Origin: Leptospira fainei serovar Hurstbridge str. BUT 6
GTDB lineage: Bacteria > Spirochaetota > Leptospiria > Leptospirales > Leptospiraceae
Reading direction: 5' to 3'
Assembly: GCF_000306235.2 (NCBI RefSeq)
Contig: NZ_AKWZ02000002.1
Coordinates: forward strand, 324,001 to 388,000
Length of the DNA: 64,000 nucleotides
Shown: positions 10,249 to 18,414 of the stretch, one piece after another
Position numbering within the stretch: position 1 is the stretch's first letter
Layout of the letters: the number at the start of each line of letters is the position of its first letter
Notes under the pieces: generated by a model
Databases searched by the model: none
Seen by the model: only the letters and a program-made list of their open reading frames with translations
What the model was told of the DNA's origin: nothing
Made by a program: the position numbers and the translations under genes

Positions 10249-12295
10249 ACTTTCTCATATTATCGCGGAAAAGAGCATCGTTTGTGGATGTTAGCTCTTC
10301 CAAACGTTTGTAGCAAGACCAAGGATTGGAGGAGGTTGCGACACAGCCTTCGAATCCTTTAACGGCAAGAGCGTGGAACGTTTCATCCCCGGTTTTTTTA
10401 AACAGAACTCGATTTAACTCAGCATTTTCCTGTAAAAATATAGCATCCTTGGGAAAGAACGCGACGAGCTTCTCGGAGATTTCATAGGATTTACGAAGGA
10501 GTGGAATCTTTCCTTCGGATACGAACTTTTCATCCAGAACCAGGTCGTTTAATAGATTTCGATAACGAAACCCCTTGGTCAATGCGATTTCACTAGAGTG
10601 CCAGTATTGAATTTGAAGCAAGGCACAAGCCGAAAGAATGAAAGCGGTCGTTAAAACGATCAACCCCCATTTTCCGATTCCATGGGATAGAAATTCCAAA
10701 TTTGGCGCGGCATTTCTCACCTTATCGACCGGTAGCGAGGCCAGCAACAATAATGAAAATGCCATATGTAAACCGGGAATATTGAAAGAATAATTCGCTA
10801 ACGAATATATCCCGAAGCAAAATAGCGCGATGCGAAAGCCGAAGGACTTACTTTGAAATTTGATACGATCCGATTCAAGGAGCGGTAAAAGCGCGCTGAG
10901 AAAACATCCGATAAGCCCAATGACCGGAAAAATTCCCCAATTCAATCCGACTTGTAAAAAGAGGTTATGAACATGAATTCTCCCTAAATCTTCCTGCATA
11001 AAGATACCCGGAGGGAGGTCCTGCGGATCGCCCCAGACAAGCAATCCCTTGTATTGGAATTCACCGATTCCGAACAGCCAATTGTCCATCAAAGCCCTGA
11101 CTGCCAATCTCCAAAGAAGAGTTCTCGCCCAGAGGGAATGAAAATTATCGAATAAAGGAAGTTTAAAGTTATGAAAGAATACCCAGGAAAATATCAATAA
11201 TCCGACCAACAGGATACCGATGTACAATAAACGTAATTTCTCTGAAATAAATTTGAGAAAAAAGAAAACGAATACGGTTGCGAAAAAAGCGATATAGAGC
11301 CCGCGAACATAAATCACGAATGCTGCCGCGGAAAGTAATCCGAAACTGATCAAAAAGAAGATCTTACCTTTCCAGCTCTTAGAATTAAAAAACCCGTGAA
11401 CGACCCAAGGTATCGAAAGAGATAATAAAGTCGCGATATCGTTCGTATTGGTTCCGGCAAGAATCGTCTTCTTTACGAAAATTAAGGATAGGAAGCCGTA
11501 TTGAATTGAAAAAAATAAAAGTGCGGCAAACAAAAAGAAACCGCTTAAAATAAAAAGCGTTCCTACCGATTTCTCCACCAATTGTCCCCAGGTTTGATAC
11601 CTAATGGTCAAAAAAAGGATGAATGCGCAGATCGGAATTCCCTGAAGAAAAAAACCGTCGGCAAAATCCGCCATAGGTGCCTTGAAGCCGCCGTAAAACC
11701 AAGGCAATAATGCGTATAATAGAAATGAAAATACGAAGAATTTGGAAACGTTCGTTCGGAAGACTCGAATTTCTCCGAATCCGAATAATCTATCCGAAAG
11801 AGTGGCCAACAAGAAAAAGAACGGTAATGCCGCTTTGTAAGGAGTTTGCAGCTGCAGCGCTAAATAAGGAAGACTCCCGAAAAAACACGCTAGGATAAGA
11901 TTGGTGCCCACTCTAGACCGTCCCTGAACATATCTTACCATCAGGAAGATAATCGTTCCGAGATATGCAAACCTGCCGAAAAGTTTTAAGCGGGGTATTT
12001 CGGTATTGATTAGATAAGCGATAAAAAGCGCAGTCGATACGGCCGAATAAAGTAGCCCGAATGCGAAACCTAAGTTGAAAATTCGATTCGCTCGAGGATC
12101 CTTTGCGAATCTTAAATAAGCGTAACCTAATCCGACAAAGAAAATACCGCCGACGATTAATTCATAGAATGCGGTTTTAGAAACCGCCGGATCGAATCCC
12201 ATTCGAAGAAGAATCGCGGAGAAAAAGAATATATTTACGGCGCGCTTCAGCGACTTAGAATGTTCGCGAAAGAAGCCTAGCTTTGCTTTAAGCAT
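10205..12295 (-). CDS. O-antigen ligase/polymerase-like protein (Wzy_C/WaaL type)
   Basis: Large integral membrane protein of 696 residues with about twelve helices and a soluble C-terminal segment of about 130 residues. The Wzy_C region near residues 380-490 contains the large periplasmic loop with an arginine-rich helix (ARTLLWRLAVRAL) and HVHNLFLQVGLNWGI. The histidine and asparagine placement is typical of O-antigen ligases and polymerases. The role is inferred to be polymerising or ligating a lipid-linked glycan on the periplasmic side. It is the third gene of the minus-strand run SDR - FAD oxidoreductase - this gene, starting 52 bp after the preceding stop. Its 3' end overlaps the acyltransferase gene antisense. 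Ligase versus polymerase cannot be decided from sequence. Confidence 0.8.
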   Translation of the reverse strand: MLKAKLGFFREHSKSLKRAVNIFFFSAILLRMGFDPAVSKTAFYELIVGGIFFVGLGYAYLRFAKDPRANRIFNLGFAFGLLYSAVSTALFIAYLINTEIPRLKLFGRFAYLGTIIFLMVRYVQGRSRVGTNLILACFFGSLPYLALQLQTPYKAALPFFFLLATLSDRLFGFGEIRVFRTNVSKFFVFSFLLYALLPWFYGGFKAPMADFADGFFLQGIPICAFILFLTIRYQTWGQLVEKSVGTLFILSGFFLFAALLFFSIQYGFLSLIFVKKTILAGTNTNDIATLLSLSIPWVVHGFFNSKSWKGKIFFLISFGLLSAAAFVIYVRGLYIAFFATVFVFFFLKFISEKLRLLYIGILLVGLLIFSWVFFHNFKLPLFDNFHSLWARTLLWRLAVRALMDNWLFGIGEFQYKGLLVWGDPQDLPPGIFMQEDLGRIHVHNLFLQVGLNWGIFPVIGLIGCFLSALLPLLESDRIKFQSKSFGFRIALFCFGIYSLANYSFNIPGLHMAFSLLLLASLPVDKVRNAAPNLEFLSHGIGKWGLIVLTTAFILSACALLQIQYWHSSEIALTKGFRYRNLLNDLVLDEKFVSEGKIPLLRKSYEISEKLVAFFPKDAIFLQENAELNRVLFKKTGDETFHALAVKGFEGCVATSSNPWSCYKRLEELTSTNDALFRDNMRKFNPFVLPLEKNSPF

Positions 12296-12347
12296 TATGT
12301 AAAATTCCTTTCATACCGCAGGGACTACTTGGGAAAAATCATCCCTC

Positions 12348-13835
12348 CTATCGCCAAACCCTCCTATACAAATCGGACTCAAGCAAACCCTTCGGATCTA
12401 ACTTCTTCTTTAAGGATCGGAATTTATCGAGATTTTTTTTCGGAAAGGCCCTTTCCACTATCTCCGGACGGAGAGTACTGTCCTTAGCAAAATAGAAACG
12501 TCCGCCGTATTTCAAAACGATCTCATCCATTTCTTTTGCTAATTCCCACAGTTTTTCTTTATTTCCTTTCGTGACGGGAAAATCCATCGCCATCGAGTAT
12601 CCGTCCAGCGCATGAGTAAGTAGAAATTTATCCGGACGGTGCTTTTTAAAAACCGCCAACCAAGTAACGATCCCTTTTCGCTGCCCCGCGGAAAGCAACT
12701 CCTCGAATCCACGCACGGCGTTTTCCTTAGGAATGAAACTTTGATATTGAATCATCGCCCCAGGCTTGTACATATATTTCCAATTTGGAACGTAATCCAA
12801 AAGAAACGCATATTCGGCATGACCTTGCATATACGGTTTATTATTGTTTAAGAAACCTGAAAGCCATTTTCCTAAATTCACGAAGCGCATACCGAATTTA
12901 TTGCTAAACGGGTACATCAAGATCCACATCCAAGCTTTCGGAATTATCCCTAAAAAGGTCGGAGGTAGAATCTGTTTCTCTATCTTGCAATTCTCGGGGA
13001 AATCCGGATCCTCTCCGGGTTTTAAATGAACCGCTTTGTGAATTTGTCCTCGCCCTATCCCTTTACCGGAACCGAACCCGTCCACCCAACCGACCAAATA
13101 ATCGGAGTTTTTATACTCCTTTTCAAAATAGTCGTACATTTCCTGCAGGTTGGAAGTATTCACAGGCCAAACTTTCATTTTTCCTGCATAAATCTTTTTT
13201 AATTTAATCGTAACGGTAAGAAAAGCGCCTAACATTCCGAAGCCTGAGATAGCTGAATAAAATAAGTCGGCGTTCTTTTTAGAACTGCAAATATGCTGTT
13301 TTCCGTCGACAGTAAGGAAAGTAAATTCGAGAATGTGATCTCCGATCGGTCCGACCGCAAAATTATTCTTTCCATGAATGTTCATGGAAAGAGCTCCGCC
13401 TAAGGTAGGAAACATCGTGCCGCTGACGACAGGAGGCCAAAAACCTCGTTCCACACCGAACTCCCAAAGTTGTTTGATGGTTACACCCGATTCGGCTTTT
13501 AAGATTCCCGTTTTTTCGTCAAAGGATAAGATCCGATTATAATCCTTAATATCGACAACCAATCCCTTCTGATTTGTCGCCGCATCCCCGTAACTGCATC
13601 CGCCTCCGCGAAACGTAATTTTCGTTCCAGTTTTACGAGCATATTCAAAAGCGTCGTAAAAATCCTTGTCCGAACTCGGGTAGAAAACCGGGCTAAAGGA
13701 GAAATGATTCATCCCCCAAGCTTCGACTTTTCGAGGAGGTCCTAACTTCGATTCAAAGAGGGCGACATTGAATGACTCGCCTTTCTTTTTAGCAGTGGAA
13801 GTTCGCGTAGATTTCTTTTTAAGAGAAGTAGCCAT
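12348..13835 (-). CDS. FAD-linked oxidoreductase, DprE1-like
   Basis: Flavoprotein of 495 residues. The FAD-binding PCMH region (about 45-205) contains [30 protein letters not shown] and GPIGDH. In DprE1, the mycobacterial decaprenylphosphoryl-ribose 2'-oxidase, the corresponding stretches are closely similar, including the His of HGKN (His154 here). The C-terminal substrate domain keeps FAKDS (Lys451, equivalent to DprE1 Lys418) and ESDLYRR. The DprE1 Cys387 position is Ala416. A lysine/serine-rich N-terminus of about 25 residues precedes the domain. The partner gene for the second half-reaction lies 34 bp upstream on the same strand. Oxidation of a polyprenyl-phospho-pentose is therefore the best inference. 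Other aldonolactone-type substrates remain possible. Confidence 0.85.
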   Translation of the reverse strand: MATSLKKKSTRTSTAKKKGESFNVALFESKLGPPRKVEAWGMNHFSFSPVFYPSSDKDFYDAFEYARKTGTKITFRGGGCSYGDAATNQKGLVVDIKDYNRILSFDEKTGILKAESGVTIKQLWEFGVERGFWPPVVSGTMFPTLGGALSMNIHGKNNFAVGPIGDHILEFTFLTVDGKQHICSSKKNADLFYSAISGFGMLGAFLTVTIKLKKIYAGKMKVWPVNTSNLQEMYDYFEKEYKNSDYLVGWVDGFGSGKGIGRGQIHKAVHLKPGEDPDFPENCKIEKQILPPTFLGIIPKAWMWILMYPFSNKFGMRFVNLGKWLSGFLNNNKPYMQGHAEYAFLLDYVPNWKYMYKPGAMIQYQSFIPKENAVRGFEELLSAGQRKGIVTWLAVFKKHRPDKFLLTHALDGYSMAMDFPVTKGNKEKLWELAKEMDEIVLKYGGRFYFAKDSTLRPEIVERAFPKKNLDKFRSLKKKLDPKGLLESDLYRRVWR

Positions 13836-13869
13836 GTTCTTGCCTACCTTAATAGTAGCTTGTTCGGAT

Positions 13870-14610
13870 TTATATCGATAGTCTTCGAAAGATAAACGAA
13901 GGAATAGATCGAATGATCAGAGACACAAGTGCCCAGCGAGCGGGAACGTAAAAGTCTTCCTTACCCGCGTTAACTTTACTAATAATCACTCTGGCAGCTT
14001 CTTTTGCAGTGATCAACCAGAGAAGTCCGGGTAATCCGGCTGTCATCGGCGTTTCTATCATTCCGGGACGAACCGTTACGACTTGAATTCCTTTTACCGT
14101 TAGTCGATTTCTAAGCGCTTCTAAATACGTAGTCATCCCGGCCTTCGATGCATTATAGACGGGATTTCCGCGACGCCCTCTATCCCCTGCAATGGAAGAA
14201 ATTCCGATAATCTTTCCCGACTTTTGGTTTTGAAAAAATTTGGCAGCTAAGTCCAGCCAGGCAACGCAACCTAAAAGATTCACTTCCAGCATTTCCAAAT
14301 CTTTTTCGACCGAGAATTCTTCCGGTTCTATTCTATGCATTAGACCGGATGCATAATAAATCTCATCTAGGCCGCCGAGAGATTTAACCGCTTTCGTAAA
14401 CGTAGTCGAAACTTGCGAATACTGGGTTACGTCATGCTTAACTATGATAACTTGATCGGCTTTTAAGCCCTTGAAAGAGCTTACGATTTTTTTCAATTCC
14501 TTGTCTCGTCGAGCAAACAAAGCCACTTTGTTACCTTGTCCGATAAGTTGGGAGGCGATTTCTTTCCCAATGCCGCTAGACGCCCCTACGACGATGATCT
14601 TTTTAGCCAT
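13870..14610 (-). CDS. Short-chain dehydrogenase/reductase, DprE2-like
   Basis: NAD(P)H-dependent reductase of 246 residues. The Rossmann motif GASSGIGKE is at about 8-16, an NxxG-type segment lies at NLLGC, and the catalytic Ser-Tyr-Lys appears as GISSIAG and YNASKAG. The C-terminus from about 225 is hydrophobic and may touch the membrane. Pairing with a DprE1-like oxidase is the hallmark arrangement of the two-step epimerase converting a polyprenylphosphoryl-ribose to the arabinose form. In that scheme this enzyme reduces the 2'-keto intermediate. Family membership is certain; the DprE2 role rests on the neighbour. It is the first gene of a three-gene run ending in the O-antigen ligase-like gene. 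Confidence 0.85.
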   Translation of the reverse strand: MAKKIIVVGASSGIGKEIASQLIGQGNKVALFARRDKELKKIVSSFKGLKADQVIIVKHDVTQYSQVSTTFTKAVKSLGGLDEIYYASGLMHRIEPEEFSVEKDLEMLEVNLLGCVAWLDLAAKFFQNQKSGKIIGISSIAGDRGRRGNPVYNASKAGMTTYLEALRNRLTVKGIQVVTVRPGMIETPMTAGLPGLLWLITAKEAARVIISKVNAGKEDFYVPARWALVSLIIRSIPSFIFRRLSI

Positions 14611-14719
14611 ACCTGCCTTTTTAAGGAACTGAGTTCCCCTGACAAGTCTTTCTGGGAGCTTTCTACTCCGTCTAAAGCTTATCCGTACATATATTTAAAA
14701 GGTATTTACTAGTTCGAAA

Positions 14720-15499
14720 TCACAAGCGACTACCGTCTATCCCAACCTTAGAAAAATACTCCTTTAAGAATTTCTCAGATTCGATCCAATCTCCGGTTTC
14801 CTGATTCAGAATTTCAGCCGGTTTCCAATCGCCTTTATAGCTCATTTTTTTGTGACCGGGAAGAAATAAACCCAAATGGTAATCTCTATAATCATTCTCT
14901 TTGGCCCAGAGAATAGATTTGGCGATCAAAAACCTTCCCAAGCTTCTCTCCTGATACTCGGAATCAAATATGGAATAGACTGCAGATACACAGAGCTCAC
15001 CTAGATCTAAGAGGATCCAACCGAGCAATTTTGCCTCTCTCCGAATTTGCAACTCTATCGAATTTTCGGATCCTCTGTACATTTGTGCAGCCATCGTCTC
15101 ATGTAATTCTAAATCCGTGCTCCCATAACTTCCTGGATGCCGGGACTTCTGGTATTTTATGTAGAGGTCTACCTTTTCGGACGTAATTTCCGGATCAGAC
15201 ACGTTGACAGATAAGTCCGAATTTTTTTTCAAAAGCTTCTTTAGATTTTTGGAAATTGTAAATTTTTGCACCGGAAGTCGATAACTCAAACAATGGCTGC
15301 AATTTTCGCAAGCGGTTCTGTAATATGAATTTCCGGAGCGTCTAAAACCGGATCCTAGTAAAAAATCCAAGACTAAACCGTCCGGTGGAACCGAGAGAAG
15401 AAACCCCTTAACCTTCGATTGTCTTCCGGGATAGTACGAACAATCGCTTGAAGGTGATACCGAAATCGATTCCAGGAAACGAAGATATCGTAGATTCAT
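14720..15499 (-). CDS. bpt: Aspartate/glutamate leucyltransferase (bacterial ATE/Bpt)
   Basis: Transfers leucine from Leu-tRNA to proteins with N-terminal Asp or Glu, marking them for ClpS/ClpAP-type degradation. The N-terminal ATE domain has GFRRSGNSYYR followed by CENCSHCLSYRLPV, the cysteine-rich signature of the family. The C-terminal GNAT-like part ends in HKKMSYKGDWKPAE, matching the usual K-M-x-Y-K stretch. The protein is 259 residues, close to the normal size. The ATG at 15499 is chosen because GGAAGG lies 9 nt upstream; the TTG at 15508 would abut that Shine-Dalgarno sequence. Leu rather than Arg specificity is inferred from the family, not visible. Confidence 0.85.
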   Translation of the reverse strand: MNLRYLRFLESISVSPSSDCSYYPGRQSKVKGFLLSVPPDGLVLDFLLGSGFRRSGNSYYRTACENCSHCLSYRLPVQKFTISKNLKKLLKKNSDLSVNVSDPEITSEKVDLYIKYQKSRHPGSYGSTDLELHETMAAQMYRGSENSIELQIRREAKLLGWILLDLGELCVSAVYSIFDSEYQERSLGRFLIAKSILWAKENDYRDYHLGLFLPGHKKMSYKGDWKPAEILNQETGDWIESEKFLKEYFSKVGIDGSRL

Positions 15500-15615
15500 T
15501 GCATACAACCTTCCAAAGTAAAATTTTTAAAAGAATGTAAAGAACCGTCGAGAGCTTTCAAAGCGGATCTTTTTTTCCGTTGCCAAGGAAAAGGTTCGAT
15601 AGGATAGGACATTCG

Positions 15616-15930
15616 ATGGCGTTCCGTCTTTTCATTGAAAATTTCACCCATTCTCCCGCGTATCGAACGGCTTTCGGTTTAACCGGGCTAAGCTTTCTCT
15701 TTTACTACCTCGGCTTTCCCTGGCTTTTATTTATATGCTTGGGTCTCGGTTTACTTTGCTTGCTTGCGGGGATTTTTTTCCCCGCGGCCTTTGACGAAAT
15801 ATACAGGACTTCACTATCGATTCTTTTGGGCAGCCTATCCTTTTTTGTATCGTTGCTGATTCTAGTCGGATATGTCTTTTTTTGGAAACCGATTCTTTTT
15901 GTTTTCGGGAAGCGGGAAGAACAAAATTGA
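15616..15930 (+). CDS. Small membrane protein, SxtJ-like
   Basis: Protein of 104 residues with four hydrophobic segments arranged in two hairpins and a short charged C-terminus (GKREEQN). This size and layout resemble the SxtJ family of membrane proteins of unknown function, which often sit beside envelope or natural-product genes. The ATG at 15616 is preceded by AGGA; a TTG 36 nt upstream is less likely. The stop codon overlaps the TTG start of the RNase HI gene (TTGA), implying translational coupling. No function can be assigned. Confidence 0.65.
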   Translation: MAFRLFIENFTHSPAYRTAFGLTGLSFLFYYLGFPWLLFICLGLGLLCLLAGIFFPAAFDEIYRTSLSILLGSLSFFVSLLILVGYVFFWKPILFVFGKREEQN

Positions 15931-16331
15931 GAAAATTCACGATCTTCTGCGACGGCGCCTCGAAGGGAAATCCCGGCCCTTCGTCGATCGGAGTCGCAAT
16001 TTTCGAAGATGAAAAAGAAATTCACGCTATTTCGGAAAGAATCGAAGACGGAACGAATAATACCGCGGAATGGGCCGCGTTAGAAGCGGGGCTATTATGG
16101 TGCCTGGAAAATAAGGCCTCCGAAGTGAAGGCCTTTCTGGATTCGGAATTAGTGGTAAAGCAAGTAAGGGGAGAATACAAAGTCAAATCCCTTCACTTAA
16201 TGGAGGCAAAGCGAAGAGTGCAGGCTTTAAGTTCCAAGCTAGCCTCTTTCAAAATTACGCATGTTCTTCGGGAAAAAAATAAGAGAGCGGACAAACTCGC
16301 GAATTTAGCATTTTCATCGGCTACGGAATGA
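15927..16331 (+). CDS. rnhA: Ribonuclease HI family protein
   Basis: Cleaves the RNA strand of RNA-DNA hybrids, or a closely related activity. The 134-residue protein shows the RNase H carboxylates in order: Asp in IFCDGASKGNPG, Glu in NNTAEWAALEAG, Asp in FLDSELVVKQV and the last Asp in NKRADKLAN. The form without the basic handle region is the short archaeal/Bacillus type. The start is the TTG at 15927, which overlaps the upstream stop (TTGA) with GGGAAG about 9 nt before it. An earlier in-frame start would lie inside the upstream gene. Confidence 0.9.
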   Translation: MRKFTIFCDGASKGNPGPSSIGVAIFEDEKEIHAISERIEDGTNNTAEWAALEAGLLWCLENKASEVKAFLDSELVVKQVRGEYKVKSLHLMEAKRRVQALSSKLASFKITHVLREKNKRADKLANLAFSSATE

Positions 16332-16388
16332 GTAAAATTCCGAAAAAGGACTTTCCCTTTCCACTTTCATATTAAATCTTTCTATCGT

Positions 16389-16736
16389 ATGGTCCGGATC
16401 AAAATCATTTCGCTCTACGTTTCGTTACTGCTTTTCTCTCAGTGCGGAACCGATATCCGCAGCCGCATGCTGGAACTAAAGAAAAACGGAAAGTTCCTGG
16501 AGCTATCGATTCTTTGCGCCGAGCACACAAAACAGGAATACAAGGATATTTGTGATGAAGCTTGGAAAGAAACTAGTCTGACTATAGATGAAATTCTTTC
16601 ACAAAAAGCGGACCTCCCCTTCTTAAGAATTTCCGTCGACGAAAAAACGAGGAAACAGGTCGAGGAGCTCCTTTCCAAAAGCCCTCAGCTTCGCGAAAAA
16701 TATCTTCCTCTTTGGAAGAAGTTTATCCAAGAATGA
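16389..16736 (+). CDS. Small putative lipoprotein of unknown function
   Basis: Protein of 115 residues. A short basic N-terminus and hydrophobic core end in LLFSQC, a plausible spirochaetal lipobox with the cysteine near residue 19. The mature part is hydrophilic, rich in Lys and Glu, probably helical, with two further cysteines (LCAEH, ICDEA). No family was recognised. It lies 57 bp after the RNase HI gene and overlaps the CCA/poly(A) polymerase gene by ATGA, so the four genes from 15616 form one likely operon. Confidence 0.7.
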   Translation: MVRIKIISLYVSLLLFSQCGTDIRSRMLELKKNGKFLELSILCAEHTKQEYKDICDEAWKETSLTIDEILSQKADLPFLRISVDEKTRKQVEELLSKSPQLREKYLPLWKKFIQE

Positions 16737-18046
16737 AATCCCCGTCCGCTAAAGAACTTATCCAAGGCATTCCCTCCCCTTTTATAGAAGACCTCTTAGA
16801 AATCGCCAAAACCGTACAAAGTTCCGGCGGTAAATCATACCTTGTCGGAGGATCCGTTCGGGATCTAGTTCTGGGAAAAACTCCGCATGAATATGATATC
16901 GCGGTTTCTCTTTTGCCTGAACATATTCAAAAATTATTTAGAAGAGTCGTGCCTACCGGTATTAAGCACGGAACCGTAACCGTATTGATCAAGGATCGAT
17001 CGTACGAACTGACTACGTTTCGTAAGGATGAGGAGTACAAGGACGGTCGACGTCCCGAACAAGTTTCGTTCGGCGTCAGTCTCAGTGAGGATTTAAAGAG
17101 ACGCGACTTTACGATGAACGCGTTGGCACTGGATATTTTGAGCGAGCAGCTTATAGACGAACACGATGGTCTGAAAGATATTTCGAATAAAACGATCCGG
17201 ACGATCGGAGCCGCCCGCGCCAGATTCGAAGAAGACGGTTTGCGACCCGTCCGCGCCGTTCGTTTTGTCTCCCATCTCGGATTTACGATTCATCCGGAAA
17301 CGGCTCTGGCAATTATAGAGAGTCGATCAATCATCGCCAAAGTCTCTGCGGAACGAATTCACGACGAATTCCTAAAAATTCTAAAAGCTGAAGACCCGAG
17401 CCTATCTTTATTACTTCTTCGAAAATTCGGAATTTTGGAACTTTTCTACGGAAAAGATTTATATGAAAATTCAAATCCCGCTTGGGAAGAAAAAATAAAA
17501 TCGATCTCAGAATTGGCATCAGAACCGGATTATCTACGAATATCCTATTTTCTGAAACTAACGTTTGGGTCATCGGCCGTTATGGATCCGGGAAAGCGGT
17601 TTTGCAAAGCACTTCGCTTTTCCAATCAAAGAACCAAAGACTCTCAATTCCTGTGCAGCGTATTGGAGAGCTTACTTTCCTCGGAGAATTCTCTTTCTTC
17701 TCCGAACGGACTCAGAAAAATCCTATTGCACCCGATCGCGCAATATTCCGGGAAATCGGAAATCCGGCGTTTCTGTTCGGAACTAGCTTCTTTCTGGAAA
17801 GCCTGGACCGGACAGGAGGCATTCTGGATAGATAGAGCCGGGCAAGTTTTAGAGGAAGATCCCCCCCTTCTTTTAAGCGATCTGCACCTGGACGGCACCA
17901 GGATTTTAGAAGAGTTGCCTGGAATTCCTCCCAAAAAAATCGGAGAAATATTAAGATCCTGCCTGGACTTAATTTTGAATTTTCCCGAAAAGAATCGGCA
18001 AGGAATATTATTGGAGTTCGTTAAAACGACTTATCAGCTGGATTAA
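16733..18046 (+). CDS. CCA tRNA nucleotidyltransferase / poly(A) polymerase family protein
   Basis: Class II nucleotidyltransferase of 437 residues that adds CCA to tRNA 3' ends or polyadenylates RNA. The head domain contains LVGGSVRDLVLG (about 37-48), the metal-site segment HEYDIAVS (52-59), KHGTVTV, and RRDFTMNALALD. The RNA-binding core EDGLRPVRAVRFVS follows. The usual DxD metal pair reads Glu53-Tyr-Asp55, a conservative but atypical change. No C-terminal HD domain is seen. The ATG at 16733 overlaps the upstream lipoprotein stop (ATGA); a TTG at 16712 is less likely. Neither tRNA gene in this window encodes CCA, so a CCA-adding enzyme is required somewhere in the genome. Confidence 0.88.
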   Translation: MKSPSAKELIQGIPSPFIEDLLEIAKTVQSSGGKSYLVGGSVRDLVLGKTPHEYDIAVSLLPEHIQKLFRRVVPTGIKHGTVTVLIKDRSYELTTFRKDEEYKDGRRPEQVSFGVSLSEDLKRRDFTMNALALDILSEQLIDEHDGLKDISNKTIRTIGAARARFEEDGLRPVRAVRFVSHLGFTIHPETALAIIESRSIIAKVSAERIHDEFLKILKAEDPSLSLLLLRKFGILELFYGKDLYENSNPAWEEKIKSISELASEPDYLRISYFLKLTFGSSAVMDPGKRFCKALRFSNQRTKDSQFLCSVLESLLSSENSLSSPNGLRKILLHPIAQYSGKSEIRRFCSELASFWKAWTGQEAFWIDRAGQVLEEDPPLLLSDLHLDGTRILEELPGIPPKKIGEILRSCLDLILNFPEKNRQGILLEFVKTTYQLD

Positions 18047-18414
18047 AAAACCGTTATATAATCTTCAAGCCGGGCTTCGATTGAAAACGGATCCCCGAAA
18101 AGGCGTTTTAGAGTTCCAAATGAAATAATTTATTCCGGTACAATAAAAATTCTCCCACGATCTATATCTTTCGGATGAGTTCTAATGCTCGAAAGCTGTA
18201 TCCGGACGTTAACATGCCCATTTATTAAGCATTTCAAACATGCCTAATATTTAAGCACACTGCGAATCTAAAGCAGATTCGAGAAAGTAAGACCAAATCC
18301 AATACACATAATTTCCCTTGGAGATACGTTTTTGAGGCATTTTTTGTCTCATTGCTTAATTTTTTTCTACTGGTACGCTAGTTGCATATAAAGCGGCATA
18401 GGAGATTTAGGAGA
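18047..18414 (+). promoter_or_regulatory. Repeat-rich upstream region of the porin gene
   Basis: No gene is visible. Two 19-nt direct repeats begin CATGCC and end TTAAGCA (18213-18231 and 18239-18257, 15 of 19 identical, starts 26 bp apart). An inverted TGCTTAA occurs at 18353-18359. A perfect 7-bp inverted repeat, CGAATCT/AGATTCG, with a 5-nt loop lies at 18263-18281. A weak sigma70-like TTGCTT is at 18353. AGGAGA occurs twice just before the porin start (from 18400). The repeats look like binding sites for a regulator; that is inference. Confidence 0.45.
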
